From assembly GCA_038106445.1 (NCBI GenBank), contig JAYODU010000007.1:1-64000 (forward strand): a DNA stretch of 64,000 nt. Reading direction: 5' to 3'. This DNA is from Pseudemcibacter sp038106445 (lineage in GTDB: Bacteria; Pseudomonadota; Alphaproteobacteria; Sphingomonadales; Emcibacteraceae). Within the stretch, counting starts at the first letter, position 1; every line of letters begins with the position of its first letter. The translations under genes and the position numbers were made by a program. Below the pieces are notes generated by a model. The model saw only the letters and a program-made list of their open reading frames with translations, did no database searches and was not told where the DNA came from. Of this stretch, positions 8,415-17,895 are shown one piece after another.

Positions 8415-9162
8415 CAATGGATTTATATTTATTTTCACTTTCTTTGAGCTTTGCTTCAGTCTTTGCCTGTCTGGATTTTGCGTCCACTAGTTCTTCACGG
8501 CTGACTTTTGCATCTTCCTTGTGGGCGATCAAGTCATCAACCAGATGATCAATATATCCAACACCATATTTCCGGTAAATAAACCAGCTTCCAATTATTG
8601 CTGCAAACGCCACAAGTAAAGTGATTATTCCTTAGAGAATATAAGGTTCTCTGATTTCCGCAAGATCAACACCAGCAGCAAGCGCAATTGAAAGCGATTT
8701 TACCGGATGTGATGCTGCAAGAATAGCATCACCTTGTTCGTCCACAGTCTGCGCGATTAATGGCACACCGTAAAGCGCGCTCCTGATCGGACTTACCTCA
8801 TTGCTACTAACCTGCGACGGTTCGGGAAATTCCCGGTCAAACCCATTACCAAAATGGAAAAAATGAATTTTCCCGTCAATAATTTTTGCGGCAATTATCC
8901 GTCCGCTCTTGCCGGAAATATCCAGTAATAACTGACATTCCAGTAACGCGTGTGATACAGGGTTTAACGCCTGATCCCGGACAAGATTCTGAAGCTCTTC
9001 ACGGTGAACATCAAGCTTGATTGAATATAACTGATATATTACCGCCCCGGCGACAATTGTCGCGGCAATACCCGTTACTAATATCAACTGCATAAATGGC
9101 ATTTTACTTCTCATCCGAAAAGCATAACCCGGCAGACTTAAGGAATACTTAAAAACCACCAA
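8415..9162 (-). pseudogene. truncated membrane sensor (periplasmic domain, TM, coiled coil, start of PAS)
   Basis: The minus-strand reading gives a TM helix at about residues 23-46, a periplasmic sensing domain of about 125 residues ending in VDLAEIREPYIL, an in-frame TAA at 8632-8634, a second TM helix, then a coiled-coil linker ending in KESENKYKSI, the usual lead-in to a PAS domain. Homology stops there at the junction with the MBL nuclease remnant. The layout matches sensors that carry PAS with GGDEF, EAL or kinase output, but no output domain survives. An EAL fragment lies at 21.7 kb on the same strand, though nothing proves they were one gene. Confidence 0.7.
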
Positions 9163-9198
9163 TTTTTGTCAGGATGTAATGAAAGGTAAAATTATACC

Positions 9199-10194
9199 CT
9201 ACTGCGCTTCGAATACGCCTCGTGCGATCGCTCTTGCCATTGTGTCCGCTGCGGCGGCACCAATTTCGGAAACTTTCCTTGAACGGCGCGGATCATCCGG
9301 TATTTCAACCGTCCCGCCGGAAATACAGAATATCGCATCGCCATCAGAAAGCGTATGCACAGGCCGGATCGCCCGGGCAAACCCGTCATGGGCCATCATC
9401 GCCACCCGTTTGCATTCGGCTGAGGTCAGTTTTGCACATGTCGCGACCACGCCGATTGTTGTGTTGGTACCGGGGCGTGATCCCCCACCCTTCGCATCAT
9501 CCGGGATCGGCTGAATGGCCACCGGTTGGTCCGGGTTTCCTTTTTGTCCGCCAAGCTCATCCCCTATGGCATAGGGCTGCGCCCAGAATGTTTTTCCGTC
9601 CGGCATATAAACACTGCCAACACTGTTTACCGCCACAAGCGCACCGACCATAAGCCCTCCGCCCATATCAAGCGATGCGGACCCAATACCGCCTTCCTTA
9701 TTTCCGGCGCGCGCGCCAAGCCCCGCACCATAATTACCAAGCGGGAACGAGCCACCCGCCCGCGCCTGCGCGTCCTTAAGCGCGGCAATACCCAAATCAT
9801 GATATGGCGGGCTCATGCCCCAATCCTTGTTCCCGCCATTTATAAGGTCAAAAAGGATGGCACCAACCACAATCGGCACCGCCGGCATATTTTCGGTAAA
9901 TTTAAGGCCGATATTCTGCGCAGACAGCCCCTTCGCGACCCCGTCCCCGGCCGCAAGGCCAAAAACACTGCCGCCGGAAAGCACAATCGCATCCGCCCGG
10001 CCCACAAGATTTTCAGCACTTAACACCTCCGCATCGCGGATGCCTGGCCCGCCGCCACGGATATCAACGCCGCCGGTCACCGACTTTTCACAAAGCAGCA
10101 CCGTTGTGCCCGTACGCACGCCATTATCAACGGCATGACCGACAGATATGCCTTCAACATCAGTAATTAAATTTTGCGGACCCGGTTTATACAT
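9199..10194 (-). CDS. P1 (S58, DmpA/BapA-type) aminopeptidase family protein
   Basis: A 331-residue Ntn-fold peptidase of family S58, which covers D-aminopeptidase, beta-peptidyl aminopeptidase and putative 6-aminohexanoate hydrolases. Visible hallmarks are the start (NLITDVEGISVGHA), the GGPGIRDAE and LSGGSVFGL motifs, and the processing site NTTIGVVATCA near residue 245. Autoproteolysis before the Thr/Ser would free the nucleophile. The gene has no signal peptide. It sits at the downstream end of the minus-strand peptide uptake block, consistent with a role in cleaving imported peptides or amides; the substrate cannot be read from sequence. Confidence 0.85.
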   Translation of the reverse strand: MYKPGPQNLITDVEGISVGHAVDNGVRTGTTVLLCEKSVTGGVDIRGGGPGIRDAEVLSAENLVGRADAIVLSGGSVFGLAAGDGVAKGLSAQNIGLKFTENMPAVPIVVGAILFDLINGGNKDWGMSPPYHDLGIAALKDAQARAGGSFPLGNYGAGLGARAGNKEGGIGSASLDMGGGLMVGALVAVNSVGSVYMPDGKTFWAQPYAIGDELGGQKGNPDQPVAIQPIPDDAKGGGSRPGTNTTIGVVATCAKLTSAECKRVAMMAHDGFARAIRPVHTLSDGDAIFCISGGTVEIPDDPRRSRKVSEIGAAAADTMARAIARGVFEAQ

Positions 10195-10229
10195 ATGATT
10201 TCCAGTTTTTTCTTTTAGTTTATAGCCAC

Positions 10230-10640
10230 TTATTCCCTAAATCCATCAAATTTTTGAATGCCGTCCATATGATCAAACCATGCGTGGCGCTCGGGCCAAA
10301 AAATGTCTTGTTTTTCGCCCGTATTTTTCGGTGCCGTCTACAATGACCCTGCGGGAACAATCAGCCAGGTGCGACTGTGATTGATGTAGGGAACATTGCA
10401 TCCGCAGTTTGAGCAAAATTCGGTTCTGATTTCCCGGCCCGGTACGTCATATCTTTTGATCAGTTCTTCACCCGTCAACCATTCAATGTTATCCGTTGCG
10501 GTTTTAAGGTTGCTTGCTAATGTCGCGCCGGTTGTTTTGTGGCACTACGCGCAGTGGCAGAAATTAAATGCCTGAAAATCATCCCTGATCCTGAATGTCA
10601 CTGCGCCACACAGGCAACTTCCGTTTACTGTTTCTGTCAT
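10230..10640 (-). pseudogene. GFA/CENP-V-family zinc protein with two in-frame amber codons
   Basis: The minus strand from the ATG at 10640 to a TAA at 10230-10232 is 137 codons and reads as a full-length GFA-family protein (glutathione-dependent formaldehyde-activating enzyme-like). It has GSCLCGAVTF, CHCA-stop-CHKTTG, FCSNCGC and the C-terminal WFDHMDGIQKFDGF. Two TAG codons interrupt it, at codon 32 (10545-10547), inside the zinc-binding CHC..CH motif, and codon 101 (10338-10340). There is no frameshift. All zinc-ligand cysteines remain, so inactivation looks recent. Family members are zinc-binding carbon-sulphur lyase-like proteins of mostly unknown substrate. Confidence 0.8.
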
Positions 10641-10653
10641 ATTTTATGCTTTA

Positions 10654-12222
10654 TCATGACCCCTGCATGGTGTCTGCGAGCAGCGCCTTCATTTTCCCTG
10701 CCACATCCGGGAAGTCGTTATATACATTTGTGGTCTGGTACGGATCATTTTCAAGATCATAAAGCTGCGCGGGCGGGGCATCGGCGCGGATTTTCCCGTC
10801 GACAATGTCGCTGTTTTCCTGCCCCGTGAAGCCAACCGCCGCAGCCCCGGCAAATAAATGTTGCCCGACACGGGTACCGCCAAATCCGCCTTCGTTCTGC
10901 GCATCAATATAAACCCATTTGCCGCTGCGGATGGTCAGATGGGTTTTTTGAAACGGACTGATCACAAGGCTTTCCCTTATCGGGTCACCTTTGATCCCTT
11001 TAAACGCGTTTACAACATTAACACTGTCCGGTCCGTCATCATCCGATAGATCACGACCGACAATATCCGCAAGCGTCGCCAGCATATCCACATTTGAAAT
11101 CAGTTCATCCGATTTTTCGCCCGCCGGGGCGACACCCGGCCAGCGAACGATGAACGGCACGCGGTGACCCCCTTCCCATGCGCCAAACTTCATTCCCAGA
11201 AGTTTACCGTTCAAGCGGTGGCCCGCTTCCCATGCGGTCTGGCCGCCGCGGTTGAACATGCCGCCATTGTCACTGGTAAAAATAAGCAGGGTGTTTTCCA
11301 CCAGTCCTTCTTCTTCCAGTGCCTTGGTGATTTCCCCGACCATCCAGTCAAGTTCATGGATTGAATCGCCATATGGCCCCGCATCGCTTGATGCGATGAA
11401 CTGCGGCGCGGCCGTAAAGGGATGATGGATATTTGTTGACGCGAAATAAAGGAAAAATGCTTCATCCTTATTTTCCCGTATCCATTTGATGGCGCGGTCT
11501 TTCAAATTGGTGCCGACTTCGCGGTCCTTATAAAGCGCATGTGCCGCTTCGCCGCCGCCAATCGCGTCCAGTTCAAATTTTTCATCAAATTCACGCGCCG
11601 TTGACATTTTGCCGTAAATAAGCGGGTCTTCCGGCACAAGGCCCACCACATGATGATTTTCAACATACACAAAGGGCGGGTGGCTATTTAAGACAGGAAC
11701 ACCGTAATAATAATCAAACCCAAGCTCAAGCGGCCCGGGGTTTAACGGCTTGTTCCAGTCAAGCAGTTCGTCCCGCCCGCCAAAACCAAGATGCCATTTG
11801 CCGATAATGGCGGTTTTATAGCCCGCGTCTTTCATCAGGCTGGCGATTGTCATCTGGTTGGTATCAATGGAAAGCGGTTCTTTTAGCATCAAGGGACCCC
11901 AAAGATAATCTTTCCGCGCCGGATATTCCCCTGTCATAAGCCCGTAACGGGACGGCGAACATACCGCGGACGCCGAATGTGCATCGGTGAAGCTGATCCC
12001 CTCAGCGGCGATTTTATCAATATTCGGCGTACGGACCTTGGTTGCGCCGTATGAGCTTAAATCACCATAGCCAATATCATCGGCATTAATGATGATCACA
12101 TTAGGCCTGTCTTTTGTCTGCGCCGCTGCATGATGGAACGGCAGTAAAAAAGCAAGCAATGCCAATAATTTAAGGCAATAACGCCAAGTGCTGACTTTTT
12201 CTTCTGTTCTATACCCCATCAA
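10654..12222 (-). CDS. exported arylsulfatase (formylglycine sulfatase)
   Basis: A 522-residue type I sulfatase. After an N-terminal hydrophobic segment (residues 17-34, signal peptide) come the metal-binding INADDIGYGD and the signature C-S-P-S-R-x-G-L-M-T-G at residues 88-98. There Cys88 would be converted to formylglycine by FGE or an anaerobic maturase. Downstream IIGKWHLGF and IFTSDNGG complete the active site. It hydrolyses a sulfate ester in the periplasm; the substrate is unknown. It lies last in the SDR-aldehyde dehydrogenase-ABC transporter gene string with short spacing, so co-transcription is likely. Confidence 0.9.
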   Translation of the reverse strand: MMGYRTEEKVSTWRYCLKLLALLAFLLPFHHAAAQTKDRPNVIIINADDIGYGDLSSYGATKVRTPNIDKIAAEGISFTDAHSASAVCSPSRYGLMTGEYPARKDYLWGPLMLKEPLSIDTNQMTIASLMKDAGYKTAIIGKWHLGFGGRDELLDWNKPLNPGPLELGFDYYYGVPVLNSHPPFVYVENHHVVGLVPEDPLIYGKMSTAREFDEKFELDAIGGGEAAHALYKDREVGTNLKDRAIKWIRENKDEAFFLYFASTNIHHPFTAAPQFIASSDAGPYGDSIHELDWMVGEITKALEEEGLVENTLLIFTSDNGGMFNRGGQTAWEAGHRLNGKLLGMKFGAWEGGHRVPFIVRWPGVAPAGEKSDELISNVDMLATLADIVGRDLSDDDGPDSVNVVNAFKGIKGDPIRESLVISPFQKTHLTIRSGKWVYIDAQNEGGFGGTRVGQHLFAGAAAVGFTGQENSDIVDGKIRADAPPAQLYDLENDPYQTTNVYNDFPDVAGKMKALLADTMQGS

Positions 12223-12290
12223 ATAACCCTCCCCGGTTTTTATTTTGATTGATCGATCCCATCCACGGCTTAATCATAAAAATGCGAAAT

Positions 12291-13037
12291 TTATATACAC
12301 CGTCCTCCGTCCACTTCCATGGCGACGCCGGTAACCATGCTTGCTTCATCGGAACAAAGGAAACAGGCCGCATTGCCCATGTCTTCCGGTGTTGAAAAAC
12401 GGCCAATGGGAATGGTGGAAAGGAATTTTGCCCGAATTTCCGGTGTATCTTCGCCCATAAAGGTGGAAAGAAGCGGTGTTTCCCCGGCAACGGGGTTTAT
12501 GACATTTACGCGAATGCCAAAGGGCGCAAGCTCCACGGCCATGCCGCGTGTCGCAGTGATCATCCAGCCTTTTGATGCATTATACCATGTCAGGTTCGGC
12601 CTTGGGCTGACCCCGCCGGTGCTTGCCACGTTTAAAATGGCACCTGATCCCGCCTTTTTCATCAGCGGCACAACATGATGCGCCGTGTTGTAGACCGATT
12701 TGGCGTTGACCGCGAAAATACGGTCAAAATTGCTTTCGCTTAACGCATCAAGCGGCTGCGGAACATGGCCGATCCCGGCGTTATTCACCAGAATATCAAT
12801 TTTTCCGTATTTTTTGGCCACATGGCCCGCCATTTCACCAACACTTTTACCATCCGACACATCCACTTCATGGGAAATGACATTGTCCCCCAGTTCACCG
12901 GAAAGTTCCGCTGCAAGTTTTCCGTTTAAATCGGCAATAACTACTTTTGCACCTTCCGCGGCAAATTTACGCACAATACCCGCACCAAAACCCGAAGCAC
13001 CGCCCGTTACAATTGCTATTTTATCATTTAATCGCAT
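12291..13037 (-). CDS. short-chain dehydrogenase/reductase (SDR)
   Basis: A 248-residue classical SDR with the NAD(P)-binding motif TGGASGFGAG at residues 11-20, NNAG near residue 87, and the catalytic Ser plus Y-x-x-x-K (YNASK) at about 152-156. The C-terminus EVDGGRCI is typical. An aspartate after the second strand (VIADLNG) suggests NAD preference. It oxidises or reduces an unknown alcohol or carbonyl compound. The gene follows the aldehyde dehydrogenase by 30 bases on the same strand, so the pair may catalyse sequential alcohol and aldehyde oxidation of an imported compound. Confidence 0.9.
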   Translation of the reverse strand: MRLNDKIAIVTGGASGFGAGIVRKFAAEGAKVVIADLNGKLAAELSGELGDNVISHEVDVSDGKSVGEMAGHVAKKYGKIDILVNNAGIGHVPQPLDALSESNFDRIFAVNAKSVYNTAHHVVPLMKKAGSGAILNVASTGGVSPRPNLTWYNASKGWMITATRGMAVELAPFGIRVNVINPVAGETPLLSTFMGEDTPEIRAKFLSTIPIGRFSTPEDMGNAACFLCSDEASMVTGVAMEVDGGRCI

Positions 13038-13067
13038 TATGTTATATTTCTTTATTAAATTAATACT

Positions 13068-14516
13068 TTAATCATGTTTTGTGGCGACGGTTTTAAGTAC
13101 ACTGAAGCCGTAAAGTGCTTCAAACCCCTTTTCGCGGCCAAAACCGGATTTTCCGATCCCACCGAAGGGAAGCTCCACCCCGCCCCCGGCACCATAATTA
13201 TTGATGAATATCTGCCCTGCTTTGACGGCCTTTGCCATACGCATTTGGCGGCCACCATTCTCGGTCCAGACACCGGTGACGAGGCCGTATTCAGTGCCAT
13301 TGGCAATTTTGACCGCTTCTTCTTCAGTTTCAAACGGGATAACCACCTGCACAGGGCCGAATATTTCTTCCTGCGCCAGCTTATGATCCGGCGGAACGTC
13401 TCTAAACAGGGTCGGTTTTACATAACAGCCCTTTTCTGGCAGATCATCGCTTAAAACTCCCTGCGCGGCAATTTTAAGCCCGCTGTCACGGCCAATGTCA
13501 ATATATCCGTCAACAATGGCTTTTTGTTTTGCGCTTACCAGCGGGCCAAGCTCAAGGTTATCGCTCGCCTGCCCCACACGCAGCTTTGATATTTGTTCGG
13601 CCATGCGCTTGATTACTTTTTCATAAATCCCCCGCTGCACAAGGATACGTGATCCGGCGGAACATGTCTGTCCGGCATTTTGAATACCCGCATTGACCAG
13701 AAACGACAGCGCCGCATCAAGATTTGCATCATCAAATACGATCTGCGGTGATTTCCCGCCAAGTTCCAGTGTAACGGGCACAATATTTTCCGCGGCAGCT
13801 TTCTGAATTTCCCGTCCCACACCCACGGAACCGGTGAAGGAAATATGATCAATCCCCGGATGACGGGCAAGCGCGGCCCCGGCTTCGCTGCCCACGCCGC
13901 TTACCACATTAAGCACACCGGGCGGAAGGCCCGCTTCTTCGGCGATACGCGCAAATAAAAGTGCGGTAAGCCCCGCATCTTCCGCCGGTTTTAAAACACA
14001 TGTATTTCCCATCGCAAGTGCGCCGCCAATGCATCGCCCGGCAATCTGCATCGGATAATTCCACGGAATGATATGCCCGGTCACACCGTGCGGTTCCCGC
14101 AGCGTATAAACGGTATACCCATCCATGTATGGGATTGTATGGCCCAATACCTTGTCCGCGGCCCCGGCGTAAAATTCAAAATACCGCGCCATGGCGATGG
14201 CATCATTTCTCGCCTGCGTCACTGGTTTACCCACATCCATGGCTTCAAGAACGGTAAGCTCTCCTTCATATTCCTTAAGCTTTTCACTTATTTTCATAAG
14301 GATGCGCCCGCGTTCTGTCGCGCTCATATGACCCCATTCCCCGTCAAGGGCGGCGCGCGCGGCGGCAACCGCATCATCCACATCTTCGGCTGTGCTTCGG
14401 CCTATTTTACAGATCACTTCCCCCGTTGACGGGTTATAAACATCATGGGTGCCGCCCCGGGCCGCGCGCCATTTTCCGCCGATCAAGATTTCTTCTGTTT
14501 TAAAGTTGGGTTTCAT
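13068..14516 (-). CDS. NAD(P)-dependent aldehyde dehydrogenase
   Basis: A 482-residue ALDH superfamily enzyme. The cofactor-binding IIPWNYP and KPAE segments, FTGSVGVG, the general base Glu in LELGGKSPQIVF (about residue 251) and the nucleophilic Cys in NAGQTCSAGSR (about residue 285) are all intact. The C-terminal PFGGIGKSGFGRE is canonical. It resembles betaine- or 4-aminobutyraldehyde-type dehydrogenases but the substrate is not certain. Its start overlaps the ABC ATPase gene by 17 bases, so the two are co-translated and the aldehyde likely derives from the transported substrate. Confidence 0.92.
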   Translation of the reverse strand: MKPNFKTEEILIGGKWRAARGGTHDVYNPSTGEVICKIGRSTAEDVDDAVAAARAALDGEWGHMSATERGRILMKISEKLKEYEGELTVLEAMDVGKPVTQARNDAIAMARYFEFYAGAADKVLGHTIPYMDGYTVYTLREPHGVTGHIIPWNYPMQIAGRCIGGALAMGNTCVLKPAEDAGLTALLFARIAEEAGLPPGVLNVVSGVGSEAGAALARHPGIDHISFTGSVGVGREIQKAAAENIVPVTLELGGKSPQIVFDDANLDAALSFLVNAGIQNAGQTCSAGSRILVQRGIYEKVIKRMAEQISKLRVGQASDNLELGPLVSAKQKAIVDGYIDIGRDSGLKIAAQGVLSDDLPEKGCYVKPTLFRDVPPDHKLAQEEIFGPVQVVIPFETEEEAVKIANGTEYGLVTGVWTENGGRQMRMAKAVKAGQIFINNYGAGGGVELPFGGIGKSGFGREKGFEALYGFSVLKTVATKHD

Positions 14517-16107
14517 TTGGGTTTTCCTTATTATTCTTCATAACCTTTGTAATATCCGGGCTGGCGGCAAGCAACGCTTTTGTATAGGGATGCTGAGGAC
14601 GCGCGTAAATATTCGCGGTGGTTCCTTCTTCAACGATGACACCGTCTTTCATAACCAGCAATCGGTCGGTAATATCCCTCACCGTCGCAAGATCATGTGA
14701 TATAAACAGATAACTGATCCCGTGTCTTTCAGACAATTTTTCTAGCAGATCCAGTATTTCCTGCCGGATCAGCACGTCAAGGGCCGATGTCGCTTCATCA
14801 AGCACGATCAGGTCAGGTTCCGTGATCAGCGCACGGGCAATAGCGATACGTTGGCGCTGCCCGCCGGAAAATTCATGCGGGTATTTATCCACATCGCCTT
14901 CGCTTAAACCTACTTGTGTGAGAAGCGATACAATCTTTTCGCTTTCCTGCTTTTTGGTTAGCTTCCCTTTCATCAAATAAAAAGGTTCTGCAACAATACG
15001 CCCGACCGTATGGCGCGGATTAAAGCTTCCATAAGGGTCCTGGAAGACCACATTGATGTGAGATCTTAGTTCCCGTTCACCTTTAAAGGTTTTCCCGCGA
15101 AGAAGCACCTCACCCTTGCTGATTTCTTCAAGCCCCAGGATACAGCGGCTAAGGGTTGATTTGCCACATCCGCTTTCCCCGACAAGACCGACATTTTCAC
15201 CGTTTTTTATTTTAAAACTGACATCATTCACTGCTTTAAGCGTTTTACCACCGGCAATTTTATAGTCTTTGGAGAGATTATTAACCTCAAGGATATATCC
15301 TGCACTATCGGCGATAAATTTACTGGTTGCACCCTTTGAAGCCGCAGCCGCAAAAAGTGCTTTTGAATATTCATGTTCAAGGGATCCAAATAATTCCGGC
15401 ACATCACCGCGTTCGACAATTTCACCATCCTTCATGATGATAATATGATCCGCAACATCCCCCACAACCGCAAGATTATGGCTGATCAGCAACATCCCCA
15501 TATTATCCCGATCCACCAGTTTACGAAGCAGAGCCAGGATTTTTTCCTGTGTTGTAACATCAAGGGCCGTTGTCGGTTCATCCGCTATTAAAAGCTTCGG
15601 TTTTTGCGAAATGGCAATGGCAATAACCACCCTTTGGCGCTGCCCGCCGGAAAGCTTGTGCGGGTATGTTGTAAGCGGAAAACGTTCTCCATCCAGCCCC
15701 ACACGGTGCAGGGTTTGGGCGGCGCGTTCCCTAATTTCCGCCCAGGAAAGTTTTGGTTCCGATAATTTGATCGCTTCTATAACCTGTGCACCGATGGTTT
15801 CCACCGGGTTTAAGGCGGTCATGGGTTCCTGAAACACCATACCAAGCGAGTTGGCGCGGACCTGGCACATTTCCGCTTCGCTTTTTTCACTTAAATCCTC
15901 ATCCGCAAACCATATTTTGCCGCTTGTTTTTGTACCGTCGGGTAAAAGCCCCATCACCGCCGATGATGTCATGGACTTTCCGGATCCGCTTTCCCCGACA
16001 ATGGCAACAATCTTCCCTGCTTCCACGCTTAAATTAATATCACGCAGTATTTCGGCACCCCCGATGGAAAGGTGCAGGTTCTGAATATCAAGCAGCGCCA
16101 TCTTCAA
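14500..16107 (-). CDS. peptide ABC transporter, fused double ATP-binding protein (DppD-DppF type)
   Basis: A 535-residue protein with two complete ABC ATPase modules, as in fused Opp/Dpp-type ATPases. The first has Walker A GESGSGKS (about residues 36-43), signature LSGGQRQRV and Walker B LLIADEP. The second, beginning near residue 270, has GESGCGKS, FSGGQRQRI and LIVLDEA. Each energises import by the paired permeases encoded just upstream. It overlaps both neighbours (the permease by 20 bases, the aldehyde dehydrogenase by 17). The start may be either of two close ATGs. Confidence 0.93.
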   Translation of the reverse strand: MKMALLDIQNLHLSIGGAEILRDINLSVEAGKIVAIVGESGSGKSMTSSAVMGLLPDGTKTSGKIWFADEDLSEKSEAEMCQVRANSLGMVFQEPMTALNPVETIGAQVIEAIKLSEPKLSWAEIRERAAQTLHRVGLDGERFPLTTYPHKLSGGQRQRVVIAIAISQKPKLLIADEPTTALDVTTQEKILALLRKLVDRDNMGMLLISHNLAVVGDVADHIIIMKDGEIVERGDVPELFGSLEHEYSKALFAAAASKGATSKFIADSAGYILEVNNLSKDYKIAGGKTLKAVNDVSFKIKNGENVGLVGESGCGKSTLSRCILGLEEISKGEVLLRGKTFKGERELRSHINVVFQDPYGSFNPRHTVGRIVAEPFYLMKGKLTKKQESEKIVSLLTQVGLSEGDVDKYPHEFSGGQRQRIAIARALITEPDLIVLDEATSALDVLIRQEILDLLEKLSERHGISYLFISHDLATVRDITDRLLVMKDGVIVEEGTTANIYARPQHPYTKALLAASPDITKVMKNNKENPNETQL

Positions 16108-16945
16108 CCTCGCTTGTTCTTTTGCGGTTCAGTTTCGGATCAAGTACATCACGAAGTCCGTCACCCATCAGATTAAGCCCCAACACCATTGTCACAATCA
16201 CCCCACCGGGGATATAGGCAAGCCAGGGCGCAAAAAAAATCATTGTCTGCGCTTCGCTAAGCATCCGGCCCAGGCTCGGGTCTGGCGGCTGAGTGCCCAG
16301 CCCCACGTATGAAAGGCTTGCTTCCGCAATGATGGCCACAGAAAACTGTATCGTTGCCTGCACAATCAGCAGGTTTGCGATATTGGGCATGATATGTTCC
16401 ATGCTGATCCGCGCCGCGCTTTTACCGCAAACACACGCCGATAAAATATATTCCCGTTTCCAAAGCGGTAATGCTGCACCGCGCGCAACCCGGGCGAACA
16501 CCGGAATATTGAATATGCCAATGGCAATAATCGCGTTAATGGCACCCGGTCCGAATACTGCCGTGATCAGAATCGCCATCAAAAGAGACGGAAACGCGAA
16601 AATAAGATCATTTCCCCGCATCAGCATTTCATCAATCAATTTACCGCCGCCACTTTTTGCCGCCGCAGCCCATAAACCAAGCGGCACCCCGAACACCATC
16701 CCTACACCTACAGCAACAAGCGATACCATCACCGCATTCCTTGTACCGATCATCACCATGGAAAGAAGGTCGCGGCCAAAATGATCCGTCCCAAACCAGT
16801 GTGACATGTTCGGCGCCTGAAATTTTCCCGGAATATCAAGGGCGGTGACATCATAAGGCGTCCAGAATAACGATATGATCGCCGCGGCAATGAATATATC
16901 GGTCAGAACACCACCAATGAGGAAACTTAACGGCCACCTTTTCAT
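16088..16945 (-). CDS. peptide ABC transporter permease (DppC type)
   Basis: A permease of about 285 residues. The ATG at 16945 was preferred because GGGGGA lies just upstream and the start MKRWPLS leads directly into the first membrane helix; a longer frame to 16981 runs into the preceding gene. It has six predicted helices. The N-terminal periplasmic segment ends in HWFGTDHFGRDL, the hallmark of the DppC/OppC family, and the cytoplasmic EAA loop sits near residue 200 (AEASLSYVGLG following). It pairs with the DppB-type permease encoded immediately upstream. Confidence 0.92.
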   Translation of the reverse strand: MKRWPLSFLIGGVLTDIFIAAAIISLFWTPYDVTALDIPGKFQAPNMSHWFGTDHFGRDLLSMVMIGTRNAVMVSLVAVGVGMVFGVPLGLWAAAAKSGGGKLIDEMLMRGNDLIFAFPSLLMAILITAVFGPGAINAIIAIGIFNIPVFARVARGAALPLWKREYILSACVCGKSAARISMEHIMPNIANLLIVQATIQFSVAIIAEASLSYVGLGTQPPDPSLGRMLSEAQTMIFFAPWLAYIPGGVIVTMVLGLNLMGDGLRDVLDPKLNRKRTSEVEDGAA

Positions 16946-16947
16946 TG

Positions 16948-17895
16948 CTATCCCCCTTCCCGAAGGCGCGGATCCACCCACGCATAAAGAAGATCAACAA
17001 TGAATGTGATCATCACCACGGCAAATACCAGCAATGTGACAATTGATTGCACCACGATCAAATCCCGCTGGGCGATGGACTGGAACACAAGCCGGCCAAG
17101 CCCGGGAAGCGAAAATATACTTTCGATAATAATTCCGCCCGCAAGCAGGAACGAAAATTGAAGCCCCAGAATAGTCAGTACCGGTATCATCGCGTTACGA
17201 AGCCCGTGCCGCAAAAGTGCCTGCCTTTTGCTTAAGCCCTTAGCCCGGGCGGTGCGGATATAATCCTCATTCATCACTTCAAGCACCGATGAGCGCATTA
17301 CCCGTGAAAGTATTGCTGCCTGTGGTAACGCAAGTGATATTGCGGGTAGGGTTAGCGCCTTCAAACATTCAAAAAATTCCGCATCCCATCCCGGAAATCC
17401 CCCTGCGGAAAATAACCCCAGACTTGTTGAGAACAGAAGTACAAGGAGGATCGCAAACCAGAAATTCGGCACCGCAACACCCACCTGCGCAATCCCCATC
17501 AGTGCCGTATCCGCAAACCTGCCGCGAAGCGACGCGCTGATTACCCCGACCGGCACGGCAATCAGTGTTGATAAAATAAGCGCATAAACCGTTAGCGGCA
17601 CAGATACAAGAGTACGTTCAATGATCAGTTCCGAAACCGGTATCCGGTACGTATAACTTATTCCGAAATCTCCGGTGATCATCCCGCTTACCCAGCTGAA
17701 ATACCGCTGCCAAGGTTCCATATTAAGCCCCAGTTCCGCACGCAATGCTTCTGTGGCCTCCGTGCTACCGGAAAGCCCCATCATATAGGCGGCCGGATCA
17801 CCCGGGACAATTTCAATCATGATAAAAATAATAACCGTCGCGACTAGCAGTGTGATCACAAGGGATAAAAATCTTTTAAGAAGGAAACGGCCCAT
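16948..17895 (-). CDS. peptide ABC transporter permease (DppB type)
   Basis: A 315-residue inner-membrane permease of the DppB/OppB family. The N-terminus FLLKRFLSLVITLLVATVIIF is the first helix; EIVPGDPA and LGLNMEPW motifs follow in the periplasmic loop, and the cytoplasmic loop carries DYIRTARAKGLS, the ATPase-coupling EAA sequence. About six helices are expected. It overlaps the substrate-binding protein gene by one base and is followed two bases later by the DppC-type permease, so the transporter genes are tightly coupled. Confidence 0.93.
   Translation of the reverse strand: MGRFLLKRFLSLVITLLVATVIIFIMIEIVPGDPAAYMMGLSGSTEATEALRAELGLNMEPWQRYFSWVSGMITGDFGISYTYRIPVSELIIERTLVSVPLTVYALILSTLIAVPVGVISASLRGRFADTALMGIAQVGVAVPNFWFAILLVLLFSTSLGLFSAGGFPGWDAEFFECLKALTLPAISLALPQAAILSRVMRSSVLEVMNEDYIRTARAKGLSKRQALLRHGLRNAMIPVLTILGLQFSFLLAGGIIIESIFSLPGLGRLVFQSIAQRDLIVVQSIVTLLVFAVVMITFIVDLLYAWVDPRLREGG

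Noticed and set aside
7978..10640. Reassignment of TAG to glutamine (recoding) as explanation for the amber codons
   Set aside because: TAG ends ordinary genes in this window (for example at 4795-4797), TAA and TGA interrupt other genes, and the nuclease is also truncated with a lost catalytic His, so decay is simpler.
14500..16107. Fusion of two ABC ATPase modules as a novelty
   Set aside because: Fused DppD-DppF type ATPases are common in peptide transporters.
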